Of a stretch of 23,019 nt of DNA, positions 1 to 7,444 are shown in pieces. The stretch is from an uncultured Cellvibrio sp. (GTDB lineage: Bacteria; Pseudomonadota; Gammaproteobacteria; Pseudomonadales; Cellvibrionaceae), in assembly GCA_946481095.1 (NCBI GenBank), contig CAMLML010000074.1, positions 1 through 23,019 on the forward strand, given 5' to 3'. A model generated the notes under the pieces. That model saw only the letters and a program-made list of their open reading frames with translations. It ran no database searches and was not told where the DNA came from. Made by a program: the position numbers and the translations under genes. Within the stretch, counting starts at the first letter, position 1; each line of letters starts with the position of its first letter.

Positions 1-2944
1 TGCAGGAAATAAAATTTATTTAAATGATCCTGGTACCAAAGCATTAAATTATTCTTTCAATGGTTTCGGTGAATTGCGTCGCCAGGTTTGGCAACAAGGG
101 ACAGCATCGCAAAAGCAAATGGTGTTTGATTACGATTTGCTGGGCAGGGTCACCCAACGTGTAGACACTTTGGCAAATGGAACCAATACAACCAATAACT
201 GGGTTTGGGACACTCGTCAAACAGGTCAATTAACATCACGTAGCACTAATGGTTATCTGGATAATTTTTATTACGATGGTAAATCACGAGTGTCGCGCAG
301 GGTAACAGATATAACAGGTCTTTCTAATCAAACCTTTATCTATACTTATGACGCATTCAGTCGTTTGAAAACAGAAACTTTCCCTAACGGTTTTGTTGCG
401 GAACATTCCTATCATGCCTTGGGTTTTCAGTCGCAAATAAAAGACATCAGCAACAATGAAACACACAAAACCCTGTGGACTCTAGGTAATGTGTTGGATG
501 AGCGCGGTAATTTAACGCATTCACTCTATGGCAACGGCGTGATGACAAAATTAACTTTTTCATCTGCCAATGGTCGGGTTGAAAAAATACAATCCGGAAA
601 ATTGGGTAGCTCCAACACTTACAATAATTTTTATAACAACGTACAAGACCTGACTTATGGTTTTGATTCGCTCGGTAATTTATTGCAACGTCGCAGTGAA
701 AGGGCTGTGGTTAATGGAAACCCTGTTGAATCTCTAAAAGAAGATTTTACTTACGACTCACTGAACCGTTTGAAAACAACTGTTACCCGTTATGGTGGCT
801 GGCTGGATTTCAGTGGGCAGGAAACGTCAGAAGCTTTCTACGATAACCTGGGCAACATCACACGCAAAACCCGTTATGCAACTGGTAGCAGCACCAATGC
901 AGATTTAGGTGATTTTGCTTATGCGCAAACAGGTAATGCTGGTCCGCATGCTGTGACGTCTGCAGGTGGAAAAAATTATGTTTATGACGCTTACGGAAAT
1001 ATGGTGCAACGCGGCAGCGAAACACTTGAGTATTCTGTGTTTAATAAACCGACCAGAATTTCTGGTAGCAGTACCACTTATTTGACCTACGGTCCTGACC
1101 ACGAACTGTATAAAGAAGTTAATGGCAGTAAAACGACCTATAAGTTAGGAAATTATGAAGTAGAAGTTGTTGGTACCCAATCAGTTCAAAAAAGCTACGT
1201 GGGAGACAATATAATTAACAGCCGTACATTAAATGCGAATATATTGACTGACAATACTTACTTTTATATGCATATGGATTATCTGGGTTCACTCGAATCT
1301 ACAACAGATGCAAGCGGCAATTTAGTCAATCGCGCCAGTTTCGATGCATGGGGTAATCGCCGTCAATCCAATTGGTCAAGTGGTACACCTTCAGATAATT
1401 TTGTTACCCAAACAGGTTTCACTGGTCACCATCAAATGGACGCCCATAATCTGATTCACATGGGCGGCCGCGTTTACGATCCTTCTCTTGGCCGATTCCT
1501 GAGTGCAGATATTTTTGTGCAATCGCCATTTAATACACAAAGTTTCAATCGTTATTCTTATGTATTTAATAATCCACTTAGCTTGAATGACCCCAGTGGT
1601 TATTGTTCAGGTGGGCCTGATTGGTTTAGCAATTACATGATGAATAAAATGGTTGAAATGGTTGAGTCTAACCATGTGTCATTCGTTATGCTTACGTTTA
1701 CGCCGGGCCGTCATATATCTCGAAGCGAGATAAAGGCAAGAGAGGCGGCAACAAAAGAGTTTAATGAAGAAGTTCAAAAAGAGCTTGAAGGTTCAGGATT
1801 ATCTTTAGCCAAAAATGGTTCAAGTATTGTTGACTCAAGCGGAAAAACAGTTGGTTCTGTTAAATTGGATCTGGCAAGTGGTTCGGTTTCACTGACGAGT
1901 AAAATAGCTCTTAATGATTCAGAACTTAAACTAATGCCTTCACAAACTGGGGATATAGAAAAAACAGGATTATCTTGGGGAGGAGGCGAGGATGGATGCA
2001 TGCGTGCTGCTTGGACGTGCAGCAGAGAGTCGCGTACTGGTACCAGAGAAGCGCCTGGTGGTGAGTCGATTCTCACCATACGTCCTTCCTCTTTGGGGAA
2101 CATGCTTAATGCAATTGACTTATTGTCAAGTATCAATCCTTTTAAATTGGGAACTAAGGGATTGATTAAGCAGTTTAGAAAACCTTTTATAGATTGTCTT
2201 CGTTGCTTTGCCGCAGGCACAGAAATATTAACTGAGAATGGTTTCAAACCAATCGAAACATTAAAAGTAGGTGACCTGGTATGGGCTCATGATCCTGAAA
2301 CAGGTAAAACTGCTTTAAAGCCTATTGTAAAAACTTTTATTAATACCAAAGACACTGTTTGGGAATTGGTATTAGAGAAAGAAGGTGAAACTTATCTTCA
2401 TGAAGTAACAGCAAGCCATCCCTATTATGTTATTGATACAGGTTGGGTGGAGGTTGGTGATTTACAACGAGGTCAAGTTGTAAAAACTAAAGATGGAAAA
2501 CCAGCCACAATTAAAAGTTTGAAAGATACAGGTGTTATTGCTGCTACTTATAATTTTGAAGTGAAGGATATAAATTCATATTATGTAAGTGCGGCTATGG
2601 TGTTGGTGCATAATCATGGTCCCTGTGGGAAAGGGTGGATTAGAATCACAAAAAATTGGAAGGCAAGAGATATTAAAGATCCTAGTTGCCGCAATGGATG
2701 TGAAAATGTTGCAGAACAGATTCAAAAACTCATTGGTGGAAAAACTCATACCATTAAGCCTCTGGATCCAAATCCAAGAGTAAGTCTGGGTGCTCATAGG
2801 GGGCATGACAATGGCTGGTATCATCATGCGGTTGTCGTAAAAGATGGTCGGGTATATGACGCATTCACAGGCTCCAAAGGAGCATCCATAGCTGAATATA
2901 AGTCTTTGTGGAAGTATGCAGACGGAATCAATTTCGGGTTTTAA
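1..2944 (+). CDS. RHS/YD-repeat polymorphic toxin with Hint domain and papain-fold-like C-terminal toxin (5' partial)
   Basis: The frame is open to the left edge (first full codon at base 2), so the true start lies upstream. YD repeats are visible throughout the first half (for example YDLLGRVTQ, YDAFSRLKTE, YDSLNRLKT, YDNLGNITRK). They end in an RHS-associated core with YDPSLGRFLSAD and NDPSGY (about 1470-1603). A variable stretch follows, then an intein-like Hint domain starting at Cys (codon 2204-2206, CFAAGTEI) and ending VLVHN (His-Asn codons 2609-2614). In known polymorphic toxins Hint cleaves itself to free the C-terminal toxin. The remaining 109 residues hold NGCENVAEQI (Cys codon 2699-2701), WYHHAVVV (His codons 2822-2827) and GRVYDAF (Asp codon 2858-2860). 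This Cys/His/Asp order fits papain-fold toxin domains such as Tox-PL-2, so protease, deamidase or transglutaminase activity is inferred. The secretion route is not visible. A probable immunity gene starts 21 bases after the stop. Confidence 0.93.
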   Translation, partial: AGNKIYLNDPGTKALNYSFNGFGELRRQVWQQGTASQKQMVFDYDLLGRVTQRVDTLANGTNTTNNWVWDTRQTGQLTSRSTNGYLDNFYYDGKSRVSRRVTDITGLSNQTFIYTYDAFSRLKTETFPNGFVAEHSYHALGFQSQIKDISNNETHKTLWTLGNVLDERGNLTHSLYGNGVMTKLTFSSANGRVEKIQSGKLGSSNTYNNFYNNVQDLTYGFDSLGNLLQRRSERAVVNGNPVESLKEDFTYDSLNRLKTTVTRYGGWLDFSGQETSEAFYDNLGNITRKTRYATGSSTNADLGDFAYAQTGNAGPHAVTSAGGKNYVYDAYGNMVQRGSETLEYSVFNKPTRISGSSTTYLTYGPDHELYKEVNGSKTTYKLGNYEVEVVGTQSVQKSYVGDNIINSRTLNANILTDNTYFYMHMDYLGSLESTTDASGNLVNRASFDAWGNRRQSNWSSGTPSDNFVTQTGFTGHHQMDAHNLIHMGGRVYDPSLGRFLSADIFVQSPFNTQSFNRYSYVFNNPLSLNDPSGYCSGGPDWFSNYMMNKMVEMVESNHVSFVMLTFTPGRHISRSEIKAREAATKEFNEEVQKELEGSGLSLAKNGSSIVDSSGKTVGSVKLDLASGSVSLTSKIALNDSELKLMPSQTGDIEKTGLSWGGGEDGCMRAAWTCSRESRTGTREAPGGESILTIRPSSLGNMLNAIDLLSSINPFKLGTKGLIKQFRKPFIDCLRCFAAGTEILTENGFKPIETLKVGDLVWAHDPETGKTALKPIVKTFINTKDTVWELVLEKEGETYLHEVTASHPYYVIDTGWVEVGDLQRGQVVKTKDGKPATIKSLKDTGVIAATYNFEVKDINSYYVSAAMVLVHNHGPCGKGWIRITKNWKARDIKDPSCRNGCENVAEQIQKLIGGKTHTIKPLDPNPRVSLGAHRGHDNGWYHHAVVVKDGRVYDAFTGSKGASIAEYKSLWKYADGINFGF

Positions 2945-2965
2945 TATTGAAGGTTAAAATTAAAA

Positions 2966-3379
2966 ATGAATATAGAAGAACACTTGAAAGCTTTACAAAA
3001 AAGAACGGGTATGTACATAACCGGTGAAAGGTGTACGTCTTTAGCTGCTTATATTCAAGGTATGGATACTGCCATGAATGGAGGTTTGTTAATCGGATTT
3101 AGAGAGTGGTTAATCGTTAGAATTAATGGCGGCAATAACCTTCACTGGTTGCACTTAATTATCTACCATGTTTTCCCGAAATTATCTGTAGATGATGTTA
3201 TAGAAAATGATGAATATAATTTGATTATTAATAATACGTTAATTGATATGTTACTTGCCTATTTTATTTATAAAAATGAAGTCGGCTTGATGGTTGTGTA
3301 TTTAAATTATCAGAAATGGTTAGAAAAGCAATCGTGGTATCAATCAAAGGAAAACAGTGGGGATGCATTAAGGGGGTGA
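2966..3379 (+). CDS. hypothetical protein, probable immunity protein for the RHS toxin tip
   Basis: I do not recognise this 137-residue protein. It has no signal peptide, so it is probably cytoplasmic, and it is rich in Asn, Ile and Leu. It begins LQKRTGMYITGERCTSLAAYIQGMD, here read as KRTGMYI followed by a hydrophobic helix-like stretch, and has a Trp-rich tail (YQKWLEKQSWYQS). The ATG at 2966 has a GAAGG Shine-Dalgarno at 2949-2953, 12 bases away. Its position directly downstream of an RHS toxin tip, same strand and 21 bases from the stop, is the usual place for a cognate immunity gene; that role is inferred from position only. Its TGA stop (3377-3379) touches the left end of a RAYT-type palindrome, so anything that once lay downstream has been replaced by mobile DNA. 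Confidence 0.7.
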   Translation: MNIEEHLKALQKRTGMYITGERCTSLAAYIQGMDTAMNGGLLIGFREWLIVRINGGNNLHWLHLIIYHVFPKLSVDDVIENDEYNLIINNTLIDMLLAYFIYKNEVGLMVVYLNYQKWLEKQSWYQSKENSGDALRG

Positions 3380-3403
3380 TTAAAGGGGTCGGAGCCCTTT
3401 AAT
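3379..3403. repeat. RAYT-associated palindrome, copy 1
   Basis: The arms ATTAAAGGG (3379-3387) and CCCTTTAAT (3395-3403) are perfect inverted repeats around the loop GTCGGAG. The first base is the last base of the immunity gene's TGA. The loop differs by one base (G for A) from copy 2. It marks the left end of the broken RAYT element. Confidence 0.85.
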
Positions 3404-3422
3404 TAAAAATTCCGCCATGCTA

Positions 3423-3449
3423 AGCTCCCTTCAAATCAAAAAGGGAGCT
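3423..3449 (+). promoter_or_regulatory. hairpin covering the ribosome site of the broken RAYT
   Basis: AGCTCCCTT (3423-3431) pairs with AAGGGAGCT (3441-3449) across a 9-base loop. The right arm contains the GGGAG ribosome-binding sequence for the ATG at 3455. The same structure precedes the intact copy. Confidence 0.6.
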
Positions 3450-3454
3450 GTTTT

Positions 3455-3598
3455 ATGCCACGCAAACCACGATTTATTATTCCAAACGTGCCGGTTCATA
3501 TTGTTCAGCGCGGGCATAGTCGTGATCCGGTTTTTTTTGAAGATGCGGATTATCTTGCTTATCTTGGTTGGTTAATTAAAGGGGTCAGAGCCCTTTAA
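3455..3598 (+). pseudogene. truncated REP-associated tyrosine transposase (RAYT) fragment
   Basis: A 47-codon frame begins MPRKPRFIIPNVPVHIVQRG and matches the first 40 residues of the intact transposase downstream with one substitution (Leu for Phe in ADYLAYLGWL). It then runs out of homology into the next palindrome, reads IKGVRAL and stops at TAA 3596-3598. The catalytic HIH motif and the active-site Tyr are lost, so it cannot be an active transposase. Comparing the two copies over these 120 bases I count 8 differences, 7 of them synonymous. That implies the copies diverged as working genes before one was broken, rather than arising by a very recent tandem duplication. Confidence 0.88.
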
Positions 3599-3602
3599 TT
3601 AA
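3572..3602. repeat. RAYT-associated palindrome, copy 2 (left terminal repeat of intact element)
   Basis: TTAATTAAAGGG (3572-3583) and CCCTTTAATTAA (3591-3602) form a perfect 12-base inverted repeat around GTCAGAG. The core AAAGGGGTCAGAGCCCTTT (3578-3596) is repeated in exact inverse orientation at 4351-4369, so the two act as terminal inverted repeats of the transposase unit. The TAA of the broken copy lies inside it. Confidence 0.9.
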
Positions 3603-3618
3603 AAATCCCTCCATGCTA

Positions 3619-3646
3619 AGCTCCCTTTACATCAAAAAAGGGAGCT
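3619..3646 (+). promoter_or_regulatory. hairpin covering the ribosome site of the intact RAYT
   Basis: AGCTCCCTTT (3619-3628) and AAAGGGAGCT (3637-3646) are perfect 10-base arms with an 8-base loop. The GGGAG Shine-Dalgarno for the ATG at 3652 is inside the right arm, so the folded mRNA would hide it. This suggests translation of the transposase is held low; that is an inference from the structure. It is conserved in both copies. Confidence 0.6.
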
Positions 3647-3651
3647 ATTTT

Positions 3652-4362
3652 ATGCCGCGTAAACCACGATTTATTATTCCAAATGTGCCTGTGCATATTG
3701 TTCAGCGCGGGCACAGTCGTGATCCGGTTTTTTTTGAAGATGCGGATTATTTTGCTTATCTTGGATGGTTAAAATCCGGAGCGGAGCGTTATCACTGTGC
3801 GATACATGCTTACGTATTAATGACCAATCACATTCATATTCTTGCCACACCGCGCGAAACCGACAGCATCACACGCATGATGCAATATGTCGGGCGTCAT
3901 TATGTTCCTTACATCAATCACACTTATGGAACATCGGGTTCAATTTGGGAGGGGCGATACAAAGCCAGTTTGGTTCAGGATGAACAATATTTATTAACTT
4001 GTATGCGCTACATTGAATTGAATCCTGTGCGGGCGGATATGGTGCGTTCACCGGCGCATTATCGTTGGAGTAGTTATCGTGCAAATGCGCAGGGAAAAGA
4101 GGATGAGTTAATTAGGCCGCACGCAATTTATTTGGCCTTGGGACGAAGTACGGAGAAACGTTGCGATGCCTATAAAGAATTATTTAAAGCGCATGTCGAT
4201 GCAAAAGAATTAAACGATATTCGATCATCCTTGCAAACAGGGACACCTTTAGGTAATGATCAGTTTAAACAAAAAGTGGAAGCGAAATTAGGATTAAAAG
4301 TAGGGCAGGCCAAGCGTGGTCGGCCGTTTAAGGTTGTGGTGGAAGCGAATAAAGGGCTCTGA
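3652..4362 (+). CDS. REP-associated tyrosine transposase (RAYT, Y1_Tnp/IS200-like)
   Basis: This 236-residue protein belongs to the HUH single-strand nuclease family that mobilises or maintains REP palindromes. The metal-binding HIH motif is at residues 60-62 (in LMTNHIHILATP) and the nucleophile is probably Tyr120 in MRYIELNPVRADMV, a hallmark of the family. WEGRYKASLV and HYRWSSYRA are further typical blocks. I place the start at 3652 because it has GGGAGCT upstream and matches the start of the broken copy. An ATG at 3613 in the same frame would add 13 residues encoded by the hairpin and is unlikely. The C-terminal codons and TGA are supplied by the right terminal repeat. Perfect 19-base inverted repeats flank it, which supports an intact mobile unit. 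Confidence 0.93.
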   Translation: MPRKPRFIIPNVPVHIVQRGHSRDPVFFEDADYFAYLGWLKSGAERYHCAIHAYVLMTNHIHILATPRETDSITRMMQYVGRHYVPYINHTYGTSGSIWEGRYKASLVQDEQYLLTCMRYIELNPVRADMVRSPAHYRWSSYRANAQGKEDELIRPHAIYLALGRSTEKRCDAYKELFKAHVDAKELNDIRSSLQTGTPLGNDQFKQKVEAKLGLKVGQAKRGRPFKVVVEANKGL

Positions 4363-4370
4363 CCCCTTTT
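4351..4370. repeat. RAYT-associated palindrome, copy 3 (right terminal repeat)
   Basis: AAAGGGCTCTGACCCCTTT (4351-4369) is the exact reverse complement of the left repeat core at 3578-3596. It encodes the last residues of the transposase (KGL) and its TGA stop at 4360-4362. Confidence 0.88.
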
Positions 4371-4402
4371 CTCTGCCTTTTCTATTCGAAAAATAACTAT
4401 CA

Positions 4403-4431
4403 TTGATACATATCATGATGTAGCATATCCT
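4403..4431 (+). promoter_or_regulatory. vapBC promoter with a small dyad in the spacer
   Basis: TTGATA (4403-4408) and TATCCT (4426-4431) are 17 bases apart, a good sigma70-type pair 31 bases before the vapB ATG. The spacer holds the perfect dyad ATCATGAT (4412-4419), a plausible binding site for VapB or the VapBC complex, since such modules are usually autorepressed. The operator role is inferred. Confidence 0.5.
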
Positions 4432-4461
4432 TAAACAACTGGTTTATGCGAGGTAATCGGT

Positions 4462-4704
4462 ATGTCAACAACCGCTAAATTATTCACTACAGGTCGCAGT
4501 CAGGCTGTCCGTCTCCCAAAGGAGTTTCGTTTTCAGGGCGGAGAGGTATTCATTCGACGTGACCCACTCACAGGTGAGGTAATCCTGTCTCCCAAGCCAA
4601 GCACTTGGTCAGACTTTTTTGAACTGGCCGACCAAGCTGAAATTCCAACTGATTTTATGCTTGAACGTGAGCAGTTACCGAATGAAGAAAGGAACTTGTT
4701 TTGA
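4462..4704 (+). CDS. vapB: VapB-type antitoxin (AbrB-like swapped-hairpin family)
   Basis: This 80-residue protein starts AKLFTTGRSQAVRLPKEFRF, the N-terminal AbrB/VagC DNA-binding motif of VapB antitoxins. It continues with GEVFIRRDPLTGEVIL and an acidic, probably unstructured C-terminus that would wrap the toxin. A GCGAGG ribosome site (4448-4453) lies 8 bases before the ATG. Its TGA (4702-4704) overlaps the TTG start of vapC in the sequence TTGA, so translation of the two is probably coupled. VapB neutralises the VapC RNase and in studied systems represses its own promoter; a candidate promoter with a dyad lies just upstream. Confidence 0.92.
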   Translation: MSTTAKLFTTGRSQAVRLPKEFRFQGGEVFIRRDPLTGEVILSPKPSTWSDFFELADQAEIPTDFMLEREQLPNEERNLF

Positions 4705-5108
4705 TTCGATATATGTTAGACACCAATATGGTCAGCTACATCATCAAAGGCTATCCACCAGAGGTGCGCAAAAAGCTGGAAATGAAACCAATGAGCAGTA
4801 TCGTTATTTCCGCTGTAACTCAAGGTGAACTGCTTTATGGCATTGCTCATAAGAAACATCCTGCATCACTTGCTAAGGTTGTAGAGGAATTTTTACATCG
4901 TGTTGATATCCTATCCTGGGATGAAGAAGCCGCAATTGTCTATGGCAGCTTGCGAGCAGCTTGTAGTGCCAAGGGGATAGCAGTAAGTGCTCTCGACATG
5001 ATGATAGCTGCGCACGCTGTCGCCACCCAATGTACTCTTGTAACCCATGACCAAATATTTTCTCGGATTGAAAACGGGCTCGTTGTAGAGGATTGGTGTC
5101 TAAATTAA
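4701..5108 (+). CDS. vapC: VapC-type PIN-domain RNase toxin
   Basis: This 135-residue protein has the PIN-domain acidic set: Asp7 (YMLDTNMVSYIIKG), Glu43 (QGELLYGIA), Asp99 (SALDMMIAAHA) and Asp117 (LVTHDQIFSRI). These coordinate Mg/Mn in VapC RNases, which typically cut initiator tRNA or other RNAs; the target here is unknown. I chose the TTG at 4701 because AAAGGA (4688-4693) is 7 bases away and it overlaps the vapB stop. The ATG at 4713 in the same frame would have a poorly placed ribosome site. All catalytic residues are present, so it is probably active. Its TAA stop lies inside a degenerate palindrome that resembles the RAYT terminal repeats. Confidence 0.93.
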   Translation: MIRYMLDTNMVSYIIKGYPPEVRKKLEMKPMSSIVISAVTQGELLYGIAHKKHPASLAKVVEEFLHRVDILSWDEEAAIVYGSLRAACSAKGIAVSALDMMIAAHAVATQCTLVTHDQIFSRIENGLVVEDWCLN

Positions 5109-5139
5109 AGGTCCTCTGAGCGCTCTGAACCCTTTTAAT
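5104..5139. repeat. degenerate RAYT-type palindrome, copy 4, at the vapC end
   Basis: Outer arms ATTAAA (5104-5109) and TTTAAT (5134-5139) surround a central GAGCGCTC (5118-5125), with mismatches between. GCTCTGAACCCTTTT (5122-5136) matches the right terminal repeat GCTCTGACCCCTTTT at 14 of 15 bases. The vapC TAA (5106-5108) and a spurious ATG (5138) fall inside. It may also serve as a weak terminator. Confidence 0.6.
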
Positions 5140-5149
5140 GGGAAATCCA

Positions 5150-5971
5150 ATGCATAAAATCTATCAAATCATTCTATTACTGACTGTTGCAGCCCAGGCT
5201 CTCGCGTTGGAGATCAAAGGTGATTTTCAACAAGGTGCGATTATTCGCGGCAAGGTTGAATCGGGTGAAAAAATAAAATTCAATCAGCGTTGGTTGAGTC
5301 TCAATGAGAAAAATGAATTTGTTTTTGGTGTAGGCCGCGATGCGCCTGCGAAATTGATGTTGATTGTTTATAAAAATAATCAGCCGCAAGAACATCATTT
5401 TGTTGTTAAAAAAAGACAATACAACATCCAGCGAGTGAATGGTGTTCCGCAAGCGACGGTTGAGCCTTCAAAAGAACAGCAAGAGCGTATTGCACGCGAA
5501 GCGGCGTTGGTTGGTAAGGCGCGTAAGGGGGATTTGAATTTATCCCATTTTATGGAAGATTTTAAATGGCCGGTGATTGGTCCGATCAGCGGTGTTTATG
5601 GTAGTCAGCGTGTGTATAACAATATTCCGGGCAATCCGCATTTTGGTGTTGATATTGCGATGCCTGTTGGCACTCCGGTTTATGCACCGGCAGGTGGAAA
5701 AGTCACACTGGTACATCACGATATGTTTTTGTCTGGGGGTACTTTGATTCTTGATCATGGGAAAGGTTTGTCTTCAACATTTATTCATTTAAGCAAAATT
5801 TTGGTGAAGCAAGGTGAGCAGATCAAACAAGGAGAGAAGATTGCGCTGGTCGGTAAAACCGGGCGTGCATCCGGGCCTCATTTGCATTGGGCGATGAACT
5901 GGTTTACCGAGCGTGTTGATCCACAATTATTGGTGGGGAAAATGCCGAAGGCTTCAGCAAAAAATCACTGA
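5150..5971 (+). CDS. M23 family (LytM-type) metallopeptidase, exported
   Basis: This 273-residue protein begins with a signal peptide (MHKIYQIILLLTVAAQALA), so it works in the periplasm on peptidoglycan or as a regulator of amidases. The C-terminal M23 domain carries both zinc motifs: His164 and Asp168 in HFGVDIAMPVGTPVYAP, and His244/His246 in GPHLHWAMNW. All ligands are intact, so endopeptidase activity is likely. I prefer the ATG at 5150, which has GGGAA just upstream and gives a clean signal peptide. The in-frame ATG at 5138 lies in the palindrome after vapC and has no ribosome site. It converges with the bepA-like gene with only 3 bases between the stops. Confidence 0.92.
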   Translation: MHKIYQIILLLTVAAQALALEIKGDFQQGAIIRGKVESGEKIKFNQRWLSLNEKNEFVFGVGRDAPAKLMLIVYKNNQPQEHHFVVKKRQYNIQRVNGVPQATVEPSKEQQERIAREAALVGKARKGDLNLSHFMEDFKWPVIGPISGVYGSQRVYNNIPGNPHFGVDIAMPVGTPVYAPAGGKVTLVHHDMFLSGGTLILDHGKGLSSTFIHLSKILVKQGEQIKQGEKIALVGKTGRASGPHLHWAMNWFTERVDPQLLVGKMPKASAKNH

Positions 5972-5974
5972 TTA

Positions 5975-7444
5975 CTAAAACTGACGTCCCAGCATTTGTT
6001 CTTCAACATATTTCAATCTTTCTTCTACCAATGCGGTTTTGTATTGATTGCCCTGGGTGTGTTTCAGTGCATTGCGTAGTTGAATCGCGGCGCGGTCGTA
6101 AACACCGTTCAAAATAAAATATTCCGCCCGTGCTTCATGCACTCCCAAAATATTACCGGCAAGCCCGTTCACTTCTGCCAGCAAATACCAAACGTAATCA
6201 TCGTTTGCGCGTTTACGCGAGTAGGGTTCGAGTATGGCGGCGGCTTCTTTGTAAAGTCCGGATTTCATCAAGGCTTCGGATTTGCGAATGATCAAAGGAT
6301 AACTGTCGGGATGTGTTTGTAATTGTTGTTCAAGAATATTCAAACCTTCTTTGAAGCGTTCGGCGGACACTTCAATATCTGAACGCATAATTTGATAGGT
6401 GATGCGTGAAGGGTCTTTTTCCAGCAGCGGTTTTATCGCTTCGCGTGCTGCATCAAATTGCCCTGCTTTGGTTAGGGCCAGTGTCAAACCATAACGGCTG
6501 GCTTCAGGGGAATCGGTTTCTTTTTCCAATTCACTTTTAAACATTTTGACAGCGATTTGTGGCGTTTCCTGTTGGTCAACTCTGACGCGGGTGCGCATCA
6601 GTTGGTATTCGATATTGTCTTGTTGTCTTTTTTCCGGGTATTGCATGGCGCGGTTGCGGGCATCGGCCACACGGCTTTCGGTAACCGGGTGGGTGAGTAA
6701 ATATTCCGGAGGACGACGGCTGAATCGGCTGGCGGCCATCATTTCTTCAAACATATCGGCAGCGGCGTAGGGGTCAAGGCCAGCTTTGACCATAGTGTCG
6801 AAACCTATCCTGTCGGCTTCCTGCTCGTTTTGACGGCTGAAACTCAATTGTGCGGACTGGGCTGCAGCCTGGGTTGCCATAATCGCTGCTATACCGCCAT
6901 CACCATCACTGTTAGCTGCCAGTGCAAGCCCTGCGAGTATGCCTGCCAACATGGGAACCATCATTTTTTTCTGTTGCTCCAACTGCCGTGCATAGTGGCG
7001 CTGGCTCAAGTGGCCCAGTTCATGGCTGATGACGGTTGCCAGTTGGTTTTCGCTTTTGGCGTATTGCAGCAGGCCGGTATTTATTCCCATCACCCCACCG
7101 GGAACAGCGAAGGCGTTAAGCGATTTGTTATCGACTACCACCAATTGGACTTTTTTGGTTTCCAGTTGGCTGTAGGGTAAGAGGCGGTTGATCAGGGTCT
7201 CGAGATAATTGATAACCAATGGATCGGATGAGGTAGGTACTTGTGCCCGGAAAGCCCTGAGCCATTGTTCCCCCAGGCGCTTTTCCTGCTCGGGGGATAT
7301 GGTGGTGGAACTGGTATCCCCGAGTGTGGGTAAATCAACTTCTGCCTGAACATTACAGCTGATCAATAAGATTGCGAATGCCAGGCATATGCCTTTTGCA
7401 CTGATACGACTGAAGGAAAATTGAGCAAAAGGCATTTGAATCAT
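5975..7444 (-). CDS. bepA: BepA/YfgC-like periplasmic M48 metalloprotease with TPR repeats
   Basis: This 489-residue protein is exported: the start MIQMPFAQF leads into a hydrophobic segment (ICLAFAILLISCNVQA). The M48 zinc site HELGH is at residues 141-145 (VISHELGHLSQRHY), and QEADRIGFD supplies the third ligand. Helical repeats, probably TPR, fill the C-terminal half. In E. coli BepA helps fold or degrade LptD and other outer-membrane beta-barrel proteins. I chose the ATG at 7444 because AGGTG lies 5 bases before it; a TTG at 7486 would extend the frame by 14 residues but has no ribosome site. It is divergent from tusA, an arrangement I also associate with pseudomonads. Confidence 0.92.
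   Translation of the reverse strand: MIQMPFAQFSFSRISAKGICLAFAILLISCNVQAEVDLPTLGDTSSTTISPEQEKRLGEQWLRAFRAQVPTSSDPLVINYLETLINRLLPYSQLETKKVQLVVVDNKSLNAFAVPGGVMGINTGLLQYAKSENQLATVISHELGHLSQRHYARQLEQQKKMMVPMLAGILAGLALAANSDGDGGIAAIMATQAAAQSAQLSFSRQNEQEADRIGFDTMVKAGLDPYAAADMFEEMMAASRFSRRPPEYLLTHPVTESRVADARNRAMQYPEKRQQDNIEYQLMRTRVRVDQQETPQIAVKMFKSELEKETDSPEASRYGLTLALTKAGQFDAAREAIKPLLEKDPSRITYQIMRSDIEVSAERFKEGLNILEQQLQTHPDSYPLIIRKSEALMKSGLYKEAAAILEPYSRKRANDDYVWYLLAEVNGLAGNILGVHEARAEYFILNGVYDRAAIQLRNALKHTQGNQYKTALVEERLKYVEEQMLGRQF

Noticed and set aside
1774..2247. A 157-residue frame on the minus strand inside the RHS gene
   Set aside because: It lies wholly opposite a clear RHS/Hint coding sequence and has no recognisable features.
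3379..5139. CRISPR array
   Set aside because: The repeats are few, unevenly spaced and separated by genes, and they fit RAYT terminal palindromes.
5138..5149. Upstream ATG as the start of the M23 peptidase
   Set aside because: It sits inside the degenerate palindrome after vapC and has no ribosome site; the ATG at 5150 has one and gives a clean signal peptide.
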